A stretch of 54,297 nt of DNA, from contig CAUAAZ010000011.1 of assembly GCA_958427145.1 (NCBI GenBank), positions 1 to 54,297 of the forward strand, written 5' to 3'. Numbering within the stretch: the first letter of the stretch is position 1; every line of letters starts with the position of its first letter. Position numbers and translations under genes: made by a program. Shown piece after piece: positions 43,444-51,519 of the stretch. This DNA comes from an uncultured Collinsella sp. GTDB taxonomy: Bacteria > Actinomycetota > Coriobacteriia > Coriobacteriales > Coriobacteriaceae. The notes under the pieces were generated by a model. That model was not told the origin of the DNA and did not search any database. It was given only the letters and a program-made list of their open reading frames with translations.

Positions 43444-43848
43444 TTACACGCGGCGACGCTTCTTGGGGCGGCAGCCGTTGTGCGGAATGGGGGTCTTGTC
43501 CTGGATGCTCGAGACCTCGAGGCCAGCAGCCTGGAGGGAGCGGATGGCGGTCTCACGACCGGAGCCGGGGCCCTTGACGAAGACGGAAACCTTCTTCATA
43601 CCGTGCTCCATGGCCTGCTTGGCAGCAGCCTCGGCAGCCATCTGGGCAGCGAACGGCGTGGACTTACGGGAGCCCTTGAAGCCCACCTGGCCAGCCGACT
43701 TCCAGGAAATGACGTTGCCCTGGGGATCGGTGATCGAAACGATCGTGTTGTTGAACGTAGAACGAATGTGAGCCTGGCCCACGGAAATGTTCTTACGGTC
43801 CGCGCGCTTCAGACGGGCAGCGCGAACGTTCTTCTTAGCAGTAGCCAT
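43444..43848 (-). CDS. rpsK: Ribosomal protein S11 (134 aa)
   Basis: A small-subunit platform protein near the E site and the mRNA exit. Conserved segments are GQAHIRSTFNNTIVSITDPQGN, KSTPFAAQMAAEAAAKQAMEHGM and the basic C-terminus IPHNGCRPKKRRRV. It sits between rpsM and rpsD with short gaps. Confidence 0.97.
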   Translation of the reverse strand: MATAKKNVRAARLKRADRKNISVGQAHIRSTFNNTIVSITDPQGNVISWKSAGQVGFKGSRKSTPFAAQMAAEAAAKQAMEHGMKKVSVFVKGPGSGRETAIRSLQAAGLEVSSIQDKTPIPHNGCRPKKRRRV

Positions 43849-43862
43849 CTATCTAGCGCTCC

Positions 43863-44237
43863 TTATTTCTTCTTCTTAGCACCGATCTGACGCTTCGGGC
43901 CCTTGCGGGTACGAGCGTTAGTGTGGGTGCGCTGGCCGCGGACCGGGAGGCCCTTGCGGTGACGAAGGCCGCGGTTGCAGCCGATGTCCATAAGGCGCTT
44001 GACGTTCTGGTTGCGCTCACGGCGGAGGTCGCCCTCAACCATGATCTGGTTCTTATCGATATAATCGCGGATGGCGTTAACCTCATCCTCGGTGAGGTCC
44101 TTAACGCGCGTATCCACGTTAACGTTGCACTCGACGCAAATCTTCGTCGCAGTGGTGCGGCCGATGCCGTAAATGTAGGTCAGACCGATCTCAACGCGCT
44201 TCTCACGCGGGAGGTCGACACCATTAATACGGGCCAA
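43863..44237 (-). CDS. rpsM: Ribosomal protein S13 (124 aa)
   Basis: A small-subunit head protein that contacts the large subunit and the P-site tRNA. The sequence begins MARINGVDLPREKRVEIGLTYIYGIG, contains LMDIGCNRGLRHRKGLPVRGQRTHTNART and ends in a basic tail (GPKRQIGAKKKK). It follows rpmJ by 14 bases. Confidence 0.97.
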   Translation of the reverse strand: MARINGVDLPREKRVEIGLTYIYGIGRTTATKICVECNVNVDTRVKDLTEDEVNAIRDYIDKNQIMVEGDLRRERNQNVKRLMDIGCNRGLRHRKGLPVRGQRTHTNARTRKGPKRQIGAKKKK

Positions 44238-44251
44238 CGTAGTCTCCTCTC

Positions 44252-44365
44252 TTAACCCTGACGCTGCTTATGACGGGGGTTCTCGCAAATGACGAGGACC
44301 TTGCCATGGCGCCTAATGATTTTGCACTTATCGCACATCTTCTTGACCGAAGGACGTACCTTCAT
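44252..44365 (-). CDS. rpmJ: Ribosomal protein L36 (37 aa)
   Basis: The smallest large-subunit protein. The translation MKVRPSVKKMCDKCKII continues to CENPRHKQRQG, with the zinc ligands C-x2-C, C and H of the classic form. The ATG at 44363-44365 has GAAAGGAAG upstream. It lies between infA and rpsM, the standard position. Confidence 0.96.
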   Translation of the reverse strand: MKVRPSVKKMCDKCKIIRRHGKVLVICENPRHKQRQG

Positions 44366-44457
44366 CGTTCTTCCTTTCGGTAGCGCTCAAACTACTTCCC
44401 TACTATCTACTCGCCCAGCCGCAGGCGTTTAAAACTATGGCTGGTCTTCACACACAA

Positions 44458-44491
44458 TCCGACCGTAGGTTGAGCTAAGCCTGCAGTCGGA
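44458..44491 (-). terminator. Hairpin between infA and rpmJ
   Basis: TCCGAC and GTCGGA arms with additional inner pairs lie 24 bases past the infA stop. No clear T-run follows; it may be an attenuator or processing site. Confidence 0.5.
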
Positions 44492-44515
44492 AATGGAGTG
44501 CGTGTATGCGTGCCG

Positions 44516-44734
44516 CTATTTGTAGCGATAGGTGATGCGGCCGCGGGTCAGGTCGTACGGGGAAAGCTCCACGACAACCCTGTCACCGGGGAGAATACGG
44601 ATGTAATTCATTCGGATCTTGCCAGAAATGTTGCACAGAACCGAATGACCGTTCTCGAGCTCGACCTTAAACATGGCATTGGGCAGCGGTTCCTTTACCG
44701 TACCCTCGAGCTCAATTGCGTCTTCCTTCTTCAC
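44516..44734 (-). CDS. infA: Translation initiation factor IF-1 (72 aa)
   Basis: Binds the ribosomal A site during initiation. It is a single OB-fold: EDAIELEGTVKEPLPNAMFKVELENGHSVLCNISGKIRMNYIRILPGDRV, ending TRGRITYRYK. I choose the GTG at 44732-44734, which gives the standard 72 residues (MVKKEDAIELEG); a TTG two codons upstream is the alternative. The upstream site is a weak GAAAGA. The gap to map is 232 bases and holds element A. Confidence 0.95.
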   Translation of the reverse strand: MKKEDAIELEGTVKEPLPNAMFKVELENGHSVLCNISGKIRMNYIRILPGDRVVVELSPYDLTRGRITYRYK

Positions 44735-44848
44735 AAGCAATCATCTTTCTCTAGAAAACGACAGCGATTGAGTATTCTACAACACGTATGCACGCATCGT
44801 AATAACTTCGTAATGGCTCCACAACTAAGTGGAACTTGTTACATTTGA

Positions 44849-44974
44849 AATGTAAAACAAAGCCGTTCCCTGATGCCCAAGATCGCCTTGAAATGAGAAG
44901 GCATAGACCTTGGGGTCATGCCTTCGAAATTGAAAGGCGAGGTTGGGCATCAGGGGGCGGCGACTTTTACATTT
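44849..44974. ncRNA. Long hairpin A: candidate conserved structured RNA
   Basis: Plus-strand fold: outer AAATGTAAAA/TTTTACATTT; GCCG/CGGC; 13-bp CCCTGATGCCCAA with its complement; loop GAT/AGG; helix CGCCTT/AAGGCG; loop GAAATGAG/CGAAATTGA; helix AAGGCAT/ATGCCTT with one bulged base; GACC-TTGG-GGTC tip. It matches element B (32705-32821) in loops, bulge and tip while the helices differ. The right arm includes the map stop codon. The strand is uncertain. Confidence 0.62.
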
Positions 44975-45755
44975 CTCCGCCTTGGAGCGAACACCAAGCA
45001 CCTTGCGCATCCGTGGTGAGAATCACCGGGCCGTCATTGGTAATGGCGACGGTGTTCTCGTAGTGCGCGGCGGGCAGGTGGTCGTTGGTCGTGACGATCC
45101 AACCGTCGGAGCCCGTGCTCACATGGTTGGAACCCATCGTAACCATCGGCTCAATGGCAATGACCATGCCGGCCTGGAGGCGAACGCCCCTCCCCTTCTT
45201 TCCATAGTTAGGAACGTTGGGGTCCTCGTGCATCACGCGGCCAATGCCATGGCCCACATAATCACGAAGCACGCCGTAACCGTGAGACTCGGCGAGGGAC
45301 TGAACGGCATAACCGACGTCCCCGATATGGTTACCGGGAACAGCCTGCTCGATGGCAGCCTTAAGGCAATCGCGCGTGACCTCGCACAAAGCCTTGGCTT
45401 CGGGCGTGGGGGTGCCGACGAAAAACGTCCAAGCGTTATCGCCGACCCAACCGTCGACAACGGCTCCCGTATCGATGGAGATGATATCGCCATCGCGCAG
45501 GATCATGTCGGGGTTGGGAATACCGTGGACCACGGCATCGTTGATCGATGCGCAAATGGTCCCCGGGAACCCGCCGTAGCCCTTAAAGGCCGGGGTGCCG
45601 CCATGCATGCGGATAATCTGCTCCGCGAGCTGATCGAGCTCAAAAGTCGAAACGCCGGGGCGCACCATGGCTCCAACGTGGCGGAGCGCCATCTTAGATA
45701 GCGCTCCTGCCTTCTTCATCTGCTCGATTTGCGTTGCAGACTTAATCTTGATCAT
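44967..45755 (-). CDS. map: Methionine aminopeptidase, type I (262 aa)
   Basis: Removes the N-terminal methionine from new proteins. Metal ligands are visible in IDTGAVVDGWVGDNAWTF (two Asp), VGHGIGRVMHEDP (His), MVIAIEPMV (Glu) and the final HYENTVAIT (Glu). His in NDAVVHGIP is the active-site residue. Its ATG overlaps the adk stop by four bases (ATGA). The stop codon lies in the arm of hairpin A. Confidence 0.96.
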   Translation of the reverse strand: MIKIKSATQIEQMKKAGALSKMALRHVGAMVRPGVSTFELDQLAEQIIRMHGGTPAFKGYGGFPGTICASINDAVVHGIPNPDMILRDGDIISIDTGAVVDGWVGDNAWTFFVGTPTPEAKALCEVTRDCLKAAIEQAVPGNHIGDVGYAVQSLAESHGYGVLRDYVGHGIGRVMHEDPNVPNYGKKGRGVRLQAGMVIAIEPMVTMGSNHVSTGSDGWIVTTNDHLPAAHYENTVAITNDGPVILTTDAQGAWCSLQGGEM

Positions 45756-46378
45756 AGACCGAGAGCCTCTTTGACATCCCCGTACACGGTCTCACGAGCC
45801 TGGTCACCGTTGACCGACTTGAGCAGACCCTGGCCACGATAGTAGTCGACGAGCGGGCTCGTGGACTTCTCGTAGACGTCGAGACGGTTCTTGATGGTCT
45901 CGGGCTTGTCGTCGTCGCGCTGATACATCTCGCCGCCACACTTGGGGCAGGTAGCATCGGCAGCGGTGCCGGTGTAACCGCAGGCGCGGCAGGTGCGACG
46001 CGAAGACAGACGATCGATAATGACCTCGGGGGCCACATCGACCAGAAGGGCACAGTCGATCTCGCGACCCATGGCGGAGAGCTCGGAATCGAGCGTCACG
46101 GCCTGGGCGGTGTTGCGCGGGAAGCCGTCGAGGATGAAGCCCTGCTGGGCGTCATCGGCGGCAAGGCGCTCCTTGACAAGGTCGATCACGAGCTGATCGG
46201 GAACGAGCTCGCCAGCGTCCATGTACTTCTTAGCCTGAATACCAAGCTCGGTGCCACCCTTGACGGCAGCACGCAGCAGGTCGCCCGTGGAAATGTGAGC
46301 GACGCCAAACTCGGCGACGAGCTCCTGTGCGACGGTGCCCTTACCGGCACCCGGAGCTCCGAGCAATACGAGGTTCAT
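45752..46378 (-). CDS. adk: Adenylate kinase, zinc-LID form (208 aa)
   Basis: Interconverts ATP, AMP and ADP. The P-loop GAPGAGKGT is at residues 7-15, the AMP-binding DGFPRNTAQA near 85 and the LID near 130-150 with four cysteines (CRACGYTG, CPKCGGEM), the zinc-binding version common in Gram-positives. ATG 46378 has GAGGAGG seven bases upstream. It is in the standard secY-adk-map order. Confidence 0.97.
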   Translation of the reverse strand: MNLVLLGAPGAGKGTVAQELVAEFGVAHISTGDLLRAAVKGGTELGIQAKKYMDAGELVPDQLVIDLVKERLAADDAQQGFILDGFPRNTAQAVTLDSELSAMGREIDCALLVDVAPEVIIDRLSSRRTCRACGYTGTAADATCPKCGGEMYQRDDDKPETIKNRLDVYEKSTSPLVDYYRGQGLLKSVNGDQARETVYGDVKEALGL

Positions 46379-46396
46379 GAGCAATCCTCCTCTAGC

Positions 46397-47683
46397 CTAT
46401 TTAAAGAATCCATCGTAATCATACATCTTGATCTGGCCTTCAAGCTTATCGACCGTGTCGAGCACGACGCCGACCATGATGAGGATGGACGTGCCGCCAA
46501 ATGCCTGAATCAGATGGTTACCCGTGAAAGAGAAGATGATCGAAGGCACGATGGCGATGAGCGCCAAAAAGACAGCGCTGGGAAGCGTAATCTTGTTGAG
46601 CGCGTTCTTGATGTAGGCCGCGGTAGCCCTGCCCGGACGGACGCCCGGAATAAAGCCGCCCTGCTTCTTAAGGTTGTCGGCCGTGTCATCGGGGTTGAAC
46701 ACCATGGAGGTGTAGAAGTACGCGAAGAACACGATGAGGACAACGTTAAGCACCCAGTTGAGCCAACCGGTCGAAAGCGCGGAGGCAACTGCCTGGATCC
46801 AGCCGATGCCGGGGAAGAACACGGCAATCTGGGCCGGGAAGTACAGCAGCGCCGAAGCGAAGATGATCGGCACGACGCCCGCGGTGTTGACCTTGATGGG
46901 CAGGTAGGTGGTCTGGCCACCCATCATGCGACGGCCCACGACGCGCTTAGCGTAGGAGACCGGGATGCGGCGCTGGCCGCGCTCAAGGAAAACAATCAGC
47001 GGGATAACCAGCAGGATGATGGCGCAGATGATCACCATGGTGATGATGCCACCGGCATTGCCCTCGGTGCTGGAGAAGATAGCCTGCGGCAGACCGGCCA
47101 TGATGTTCGCAAAGATGATCAGCGACATGCCATTGCCGATACCGCGCTGGGTGATGAGCTCACCAATCCACATGATCAGCATGGCACCCGCGGTGAGTGT
47201 ACCGACGATCATGAGGTCGAAGATGATCTCGGGAGCGCCGGCACCGTTGAAGCTGATGCCGAAGCTCTTAAAGAGGAAGAGGTAACCCACGGAGTTGAGG
47301 ATTGCCAGAGCAAGGGTGAGGTAACGCGAATACTGCGTAATCTTGGTCTGACCGACCTCGCCCTCGCGGGCAAGCTCATGCAGGGAAGGCACGACGGCCT
47401 GGAGCATCTGGAGGATGATCGAGCTGGTGATGTAAGGCATGATGCCCAGCGAAAACACCGACACATAGCTCAACGCGCCGCCAGAGAAAAGATTCAGGAG
47501 GGCCATAGCACCTGCGGCGACCGAATTGTTATCGGTCGAGAAAAGGCCCAGCATCCCCTGGAAGGGAATGCCGGGCACAGGAACGTGCGCACCAATGCGG
47601 TACACAACGAGCATAGCTATGGTAAAAAGAATCTTTTCGCGCAATTCTTTGATGCGGAAAGCATTCTTAAGACCATTTAGCAC
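46397..47683 (-). CDS. secY: Protein translocase subunit SecY (428 aa)
   Basis: Forms the protein-conducting channel with SecE and SecG; SecA, also encoded in this window, drives it. There are ten membrane helices. Diagnostic segments are VPVPGIPFQGMLG near residue 35, GIMPYITSSIILQML near 85, GQTKITQYSRYLTLALA near 115 and QRRIPVSYAKRVVGRRMMGGQTTYLPIKVN near 240. The start is GTG at 47683, overlapping the rplO stop by seven bases. Confidence 0.97.
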   Translation of the reverse strand: MLNGLKNAFRIKELREKILFTIAMLVVYRIGAHVPVPGIPFQGMLGLFSTDNNSVAAGAMALLNLFSGGALSYVSVFSLGIMPYITSSIILQMLQAVVPSLHELAREGEVGQTKITQYSRYLTLALAILNSVGYLFLFKSFGISFNGAGAPEIIFDLMIVGTLTAGAMLIMWIGELITQRGIGNGMSLIIFANIMAGLPQAIFSSTEGNAGGIITMVIICAIILLVIPLIVFLERGQRRIPVSYAKRVVGRRMMGGQTTYLPIKVNTAGVVPIIFASALLYFPAQIAVFFPGIGWIQAVASALSTGWLNWVLNVVLIVFFAYFYTSMVFNPDDTADNLKKQGGFIPGVRPGRATAAYIKNALNKITLPSAVFLALIAIVPSIIFSFTGNHLIQAFGGTSILIMVGVVLDTVDKLEGQIKMYDYDGFFK

Positions 47684-48126
47684 GGCAGCTCGACCTTTCC
47701 GCCGGCGGCCTCGATCTTGGCCTGCGCAGAAGCGCTGACCTTGTCGACCTTGACCGTGAACTTCTTGGTGAGCTCACCATTGCCGAGCACCTTGACGGGC
47801 TCGAACTCGCTCTTGGTGATGCGAGCGGCCTTAAGAGCGGCACCGTCGATCACAGCGCCGTCCTCGAACTTACGCTCGAGACGCTCAACGTTAACGGCGG
47901 TGTACTCGATACGACGGGGGTTGCGGAAGCCCGGAAGCTTGGGCAGGCGCATAGCCAGCGGAGTCTGGCCACCCTCGAAGCCGGCACCCTTGGTGCCGCC
48001 AGAGCGGGAACCCTGGCCCTTCTGGCCGCGGCCAGAAGTGGTGCCGTGACCCGAAGAATTGCCACGGCCGACGCGCTTACGGTTCTTGGTGGAACCGGGC
48101 GCGGGAGTAAGATCGTGAAGCTGCAT
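47677..48126 (-). CDS. rplO: Ribosomal protein L15 (149 aa)
   Basis: A late-assembly large-subunit protein. It begins MQLHDLTPAPGSTKNRKRVGRG, contains the glycine-rich GQKGQGSRSGGTKGAGFEGGQTPL and ends KVDKVSASAQAKIEAAGGKVEL. It overlaps secY by seven bases. Confidence 0.97.
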   Translation of the reverse strand: MQLHDLTPAPGSTKNRKRVGRGNSSGHGTTSGRGQKGQGSRSGGTKGAGFEGGQTPLAMRLPKLPGFRNPRRIEYTAVNVERLERKFEDGAVIDGAALKAARITKSEFEPVKVLGNGELTKKFTVKVDKVSASAQAKIEAAGGKVELPC

Positions 48127-48129
48127 TTG

Positions 48130-48312
48130 CTACTCCTCTACAATCTCGACAAGGTGCTTGACCTTGAAGATCATGCCGCGGACGGACTCGTTGTCAGCAA
48201 TCTCGCGAACCTCGCGGATCCTGTGGAGACCGAGGGCACGGACAGTACGGACCTGGTCCTGCTTGCAACCATTGGTGCTGCGGACCTGCTTGATCTTGAT
48301 GGTGTCAGCCAT
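48130..48312 (-). CDS. rpmD: Ribosomal protein L30 (60 aa)
   Basis: A small large-subunit protein. The sequence IKIKQVRSTNGCKQDQVRTVRALGL, then RGMIFKVKHLVEIVEE, is standard. It lies between rpsE and rplO with two- to three-base gaps. Confidence 0.96.
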   Translation of the reverse strand: MADTIKIKQVRSTNGCKQDQVRTVRALGLHRIREVREIADNESVRGMIFKVKHLVEIVEE

Positions 48313-48314
48313 GC

Positions 48315-48839
48315 TTAGTTCTCCTTACCGACGAACATCTCGGAGACCGTCAGGCCACGGCGAGCCGCGACGTCCTCAGGGCTGGAGAGCTCCTTGAGGC
48401 CCTCGACGGCAGCCTTGATGATGTTGAGGCCGTTGTCGGTACCGAGGGACTTGGACAGGACGTTCTTGATGCCAGCAAGCTCAAAGAGGGGACGCACAGC
48501 GCCGCCGGCGATAACGCCGGTACCCTCGACAGCGGGCTTGATGATGATGCGGCCGGCACCAAAGTGGCCGAGAACCTCGTGCGGGATGGTGCCCTGCTCG
48601 GTCACCGGCACGTGGAACATGTTCTTCTTGGCATCGAGAGACGCCTTGGAGATGGCCATGGGCACCTCAGCGGACTTGCCCATGCCAACGCCGACGTTGC
48701 CCTTGCCGTCGCCAACGACGACGAGAGCGACGAGGCTCATGCGACGACCACCCTTGACGGTCTTCGACACGCGGTTGATGTAAACGACGCGCTCCTCGAA
48801 CTCGGAGGCCTCGCGCTGCTGCTTCTGATTACGAGCCAT
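48315..48839 (-). CDS. rpsE: Ribosomal protein S5 (174 aa)
   Basis: A small-subunit protein important for decoding accuracy. The N-terminal double-stranded RNA-binding domain is FEERVVYINRVSKTVKGGRRMSLVALVVVGD, followed by GMGKSAEVPMAISKA and the C-terminal VRPLFELAGIKNVLSKSLG. Confidence 0.97.
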   Translation of the reverse strand: MARNQKQQREASEFEERVVYINRVSKTVKGGRRMSLVALVVVGDGKGNVGVGMGKSAEVPMAISKASLDAKKNMFHVPVTEQGTIPHEVLGHFGAGRIIIKPAVEGTGVIAGGAVRPLFELAGIKNVLSKSLGTDNGLNIIKAAVEGLKELSSPEDVAARRGLTVSEMFVGKEN

Positions 48840-48853
48840 GTGCTACATACCTC

Positions 48854-49222
48854 CTAGAACTCGAGACCGGCGGCACGAGCACCGTCGGCGAGGGCCTTGA
48901 CGCGGCCATGGTAGATACGGCCACCGCGATCGAAGGCGACCTTGGTGATGCCGGCCTCGATGGCGCGCTTGCCAACGAGCTGACCGACCTTCTCCGCAGC
49001 CTCCTTGTTCGAGGTGTGGGTGCCCTTGAACTCGGCCTCGAGGGTCGAGGCAGAGACGAGCGTCAGGCTGGAGCCCTTGCTGTCGTCGATGATCTGGGCA
49101 TAGATGTTGGCGTTAGTACGGGTCACGCGAAGACGCGGACGCTCGGAGGTACCCGAGACCTTGCCGCGAACACGACGCTGACGACGCTTGAGGCCTTCCA
49201 GCTTCGCCTTATGCTTGTTCAT
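48854..49222 (-). CDS. rplR: Ribosomal protein L18 (122 aa)
   Basis: Binds 5S rRNA. Basic N-terminus MNKHKAKLEGLKRRQRRVRGKV, core RLRVTRTNANIYAQIIDD and end AFDRGGRIYHGRVKALADGARAAGLEF. All are typical. Confidence 0.97.
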   Translation of the reverse strand: MNKHKAKLEGLKRRQRRVRGKVSGTSERPRLRVTRTNANIYAQIIDDSKGSSLTLVSASTLEAEFKGTHTSNKEAAEKVGQLVGKRAIEAGITKVAFDRGGRIYHGRVKALADGARAAGLEF

Positions 49223-49250
49223 ACGTAAACTCCTAAAAAGGTTGATCTTG

Positions 49251-49272
49251 CCAGCACCTGACGGGGTGCTGG
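49251..49272 (-). other. Hairpin between rplF and rplR
   Basis: CCAGCACC and GGTGCTGG form a perfect 8-bp stem in the only sizeable gap (75 bases) of this part of the operon. No T-run. It may be a processing or stability element. Confidence 0.5.
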
Positions 49273-49297
49273 TCTTATGCGAGTGAGTCGGTTACGA

Positions 49298-49834
49298 CTA
49301 CTTGGCGGCCTTACCCAGCTTGCGGCGGATGTGCTCGCCAACGTAGTGGATACCCTTGCCCTTGTAAGGCTCGGGAGGACGATGGCCGCGGATCTCAGCG
49401 GCGATCTGACCGACCTGCTGCTTGTTGATACCCTTGACGTTCACGTGGGTGTTGTCGGGAACCTCGAAGGTGATGCCCTCGGGAGCCTCGACGATCACGG
49501 GGTGCGAGAAGCCCAGGGAGAACTCGAGGTTCTTGCCCTTCTGCTGCACGCGGTAACCGACGCCGGCGAGCTCGAGCTTCTTCTCGAAGCCCTCGGAAAC
49601 GCCAACAACCATGTTGTGGATGAGGGCGCGGGTGAGGCCGTGGCGGGCACGGGTCTCACGCTCGTCGTCGGGACGGGAAACGGTGAGGACGTTGTCCTCG
49701 ACGTTGATAGCGAGCTTCTCAAAGACATCGAGCTCGAGCTGGCCCTTGGGGCCCTTGACGACAACGTTGTTGCCGTTGACTGCCACTTCGACTCCGGCGG
49801 GAATCTGGACAGGCTTATTACCGATACGAGACAC
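49298..49834 (-). CDS. rplF: Ribosomal protein L6 (178 aa)
   Basis: A two-domain large-subunit protein near the factor-binding site. It begins MSRIGNKPVQIPAGVEVAVNGN, contains GVSEGFEKKLELAGVGYR and ends IRGHRPPEPYKGKGIHYVGEHIRRKLGKAAK. Confidence 0.97.
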   Translation of the reverse strand: MSRIGNKPVQIPAGVEVAVNGNNVVVKGPKGQLELDVFEKLAINVEDNVLTVSRPDDERETRARHGLTRALIHNMVVGVSEGFEKKLELAGVGYRVQQKGKNLEFSLGFSHPVIVEAPEGITFEVPDNTHVNVKGINKQQVGQIAAEIRGHRPPEPYKGKGIHYVGEHIRRKLGKAAK

Positions 49835-49867
49835 GGTGATCTCCTTTCCTTCTACCTACCGAGCGAA

Positions 49868-50266
49868 TTACCAGACGTAAGCGATGATCTCGCCGCCGAC
49901 GTTGTGCTTGCGAGCATCGCGGTCGGTCATGACGCCATGGCTGGTGGAAATAATGGCGGTACCAAGGCCACCGCGGACGCGGGGCATGTCGGCAACGCCG
50001 GTGTACTTACGCAGGCCCGGCTTGGAAATGCGGCGGATGCCGTTGATGACCTTAGCCTTCTTGGGACCATACTTAAGCGTGATGTGCAGAGTCTTCTGGG
50101 GAACGGTGTCCTCGACATCGTAGCCCTCGATGTAGCCCTCCTCGTGCAGAACACGAGCGATCTCGACGAGCTTCTTGCTGCTCGGCATGGAGACCGTGGC
50201 CTTGTTCACAGAGTTAGCGTTACGGATGCGCGTAAGCATATCTGCGATCGGGTCTGTAAGGTTCAT
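49868..50266 (-). CDS. rpsH: Ribosomal protein S8 (132 aa)
   Basis: Binds the central domain of 16S rRNA and in E. coli represses the spc operon through rplE. Segments: MNLTDPIADMLTRIRNANSV, RRISKPGLRKYTG and the conserved end GLGTAIISTSHGVMTDRDARKHNVGGEIIAYVW. Confidence 0.97.
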   Translation of the reverse strand: MNLTDPIADMLTRIRNANSVNKATVSMPSSKKLVEIARVLHEEGYIEGYDVEDTVPQKTLHITLKYGPKKAKVINGIRRISKPGLRKYTGVADMPRVRGGLGTAIISTSHGVMTDRDARKHNVGGEIIAYVW

Positions 50267-50385
50267 ACAGATTCTCCTTCGTTCTTGATGAACACGTGCT
50301 CTTGGTTCTTCGCCGCCCTTAACGGCAAAGCCTTTTTAGCGCGTTTTCCCTGTTCCAAACTGATGCTTGAAACGCTGGTAGTGAC

Positions 50386-50571
50386 TTACCAGCTGGCCTT
50401 CTTAACGCCGGGAAGCTCGCCCTTGAGTGCAAGCTCGCGGAAGCAGACACGGCACAGGCCGAACTTGCGGTACACAGAGTGCGGACGGCCGCAGCGCTGG
50501 CAGCGCGTGTACTCACGAGTAGAGAACTTCTGCTTGCGATTGCACTTGACGATCATCGATGTCTTAGCCAC
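50386..50571 (-). CDS. rpsN: Ribosomal protein S14, zinc type (61 aa)
   Basis: A small-subunit head protein. The short 61-residue form has the zinc motif CQRCGRPHSVYRKFGLCRVC (C-x2-C and C-x2-C). It lies between rplE and rpsH. Confidence 0.96.
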   Translation of the reverse strand: MAKTSMIVKCNRKQKFSTREYTRCQRCGRPHSVYRKFGLCRVCFRELALKGELPGVKKASW

Positions 50572-50605
50572 TTATATCCTCCTCACATAGAGTATTGTTC
50601 GCCCC

Positions 50606-50635
50606 AAGCGCCGCCCCCTTGTGGGAACGGCGCTT
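50606..50635 (-). other. Hairpin between rplE and rpsN
   Basis: AAGCGCCG and CGGCGCTT arms with inner CCC/GGG pairing lie 16 bases past the rplE stop. Without a T-run it is more likely a processing site or regulatory structure than a terminator. Confidence 0.55.
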
Positions 50636-50650
50636 ATAGGGCAGGTGAAC

Positions 50651-51208
50651 CTATTTCTTGAACGGGAAACCGAAGGCGTCCAGAAGGGCCTTGGCCTCCT
50701 CATCGGTATTGGCGGTGGTCACGAAAGTGATGTCCATACCGCGCTGGTGATCGACGGAGTCGAAGTCGATCTCGGGGAAGATGAGCTGCTCGGTGACGCC
50801 CATGGAGAAGTTACCACGGCCGTCGAAGCTCTTGGCGGAGATGCCGCGGAAGTCGCGGATACGGGGGATCGCGACGGAGGTCAGACGATCGAAGAACTCC
50901 CACATACGGTCGCCACGCAGGGTAACCTTGCAGCCGATCGGCATACCAGCGCGCAGGCGGAAGGTAGCGATGGACTTGCGGGCACGGGTGATCATCGGCT
51001 GCTGGCCGGTGATGGCGCGCAGGTCGCGCACGGCACCGTCGATGGCCTTGGAATCGGTAGCGGCCTCGCCGACACCCATGTTCACGACAATCTTCTCAAA
51101 CTTGGGGATCATCATGACGTTCTCGTACTGGAACTTGTCCTGAAGCTGCTGCTTGACCTCGTTGTTGTACTTGGTCTTCAGACGCGGCACATACTTCTCT
51201 TCTGCCAT
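50651..51208 (-). CDS. rplE: Ribosomal protein L5 (185 aa)
   Basis: Binds 5S rRNA and contacts P-site tRNA. It includes KIVVNMGVGEAATDSKAIDGAVRDLRAITGQQP, RKSIATFRLRAGMPIGCKVTLRG and the FPEIDFDSVDHQRGMDITFVTTA end. GAAGGAG precedes the ATG. In nearly all bacteria rplX and rplN lie directly upstream; here rplE is the first gene of the run, behind a leader hairpin and a palindromic repeat. Confidence 0.97.
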   Translation of the reverse strand: MAEEKYVPRLKTKYNNEVKQQLQDKFQYENVMMIPKFEKIVVNMGVGEAATDSKAIDGAVRDLRAITGQQPMITRARKSIATFRLRAGMPIGCKVTLRGDRMWEFFDRLTSVAIPRIRDFRGISAKSFDGRGNFSMGVTEQLIFPEIDFDSVDHQRGMDITFVTTANTDEEAKALLDAFGFPFKK

Positions 51209-51233
51209 TGTTCACTCCTTCTTGGGGTTTTAA

Positions 51234-51268
51234 GCACGGGGCGTGGCCACGATGGGTTGTCCTCGTGC
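51234..51268 (-). promoter_or_regulatory. Leader hairpin of rplE
   Basis: GCACGGGG pairs with CCTCGTGC (one G-U) around an inner CGTGGCCACG palindrome. It ends about 26 bases before the rplE start. It could be a ribosomal-protein autoregulation site; no comparison was possible. Confidence 0.45.
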
Positions 51269-51436
51269 CTCCTGGCTGCATCCGCGCCGCTCATGGCATT
51301 TTGCGGTTTGGACTCGACACAGCAGGAGCCGACAAAACAATCGGTACTATACGCGCATCGGGAGTGTATTTCCAGAAAAACCTCGTCTGCCTGCACAACT
51401 CCACAACTCCCCCGCACAAATGGGTCCCAAAAAGCT

Positions 51437-51502
51437 GTTGCGGTGAAATAGGGACTGTTTGGAGGCCTAACAGGCTTAAACAATCCGTATTTCACCGCAA
51501 CT
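51437..51502. repeat. Palindromic repeat P1, copy 4
   Basis: GTTGCGGTGAAATAGGGACT and a right arm ATCCGTATTTCACCGCAAC (two mismatches) enclose a 26-base loop. It ends 18 bases from the xdhC stop and sits where the ribosomal operon is interrupted. Confidence 0.9.
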
Positions 51503-51519
51503 TATTGGTGGGGATGCGA

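Larger units (their letters stand above)
51209..51519. other. Gene-free interval upstream of rplE
   Basis: These 311 bases contain the rplE leader hairpin (51234-51268), a TATAGT sequence on the minus strand near 51352 that could be a -10 box, and the P1 palindrome 51437-51502. I find no rplX-like or other gene here. Confidence 0.7.
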
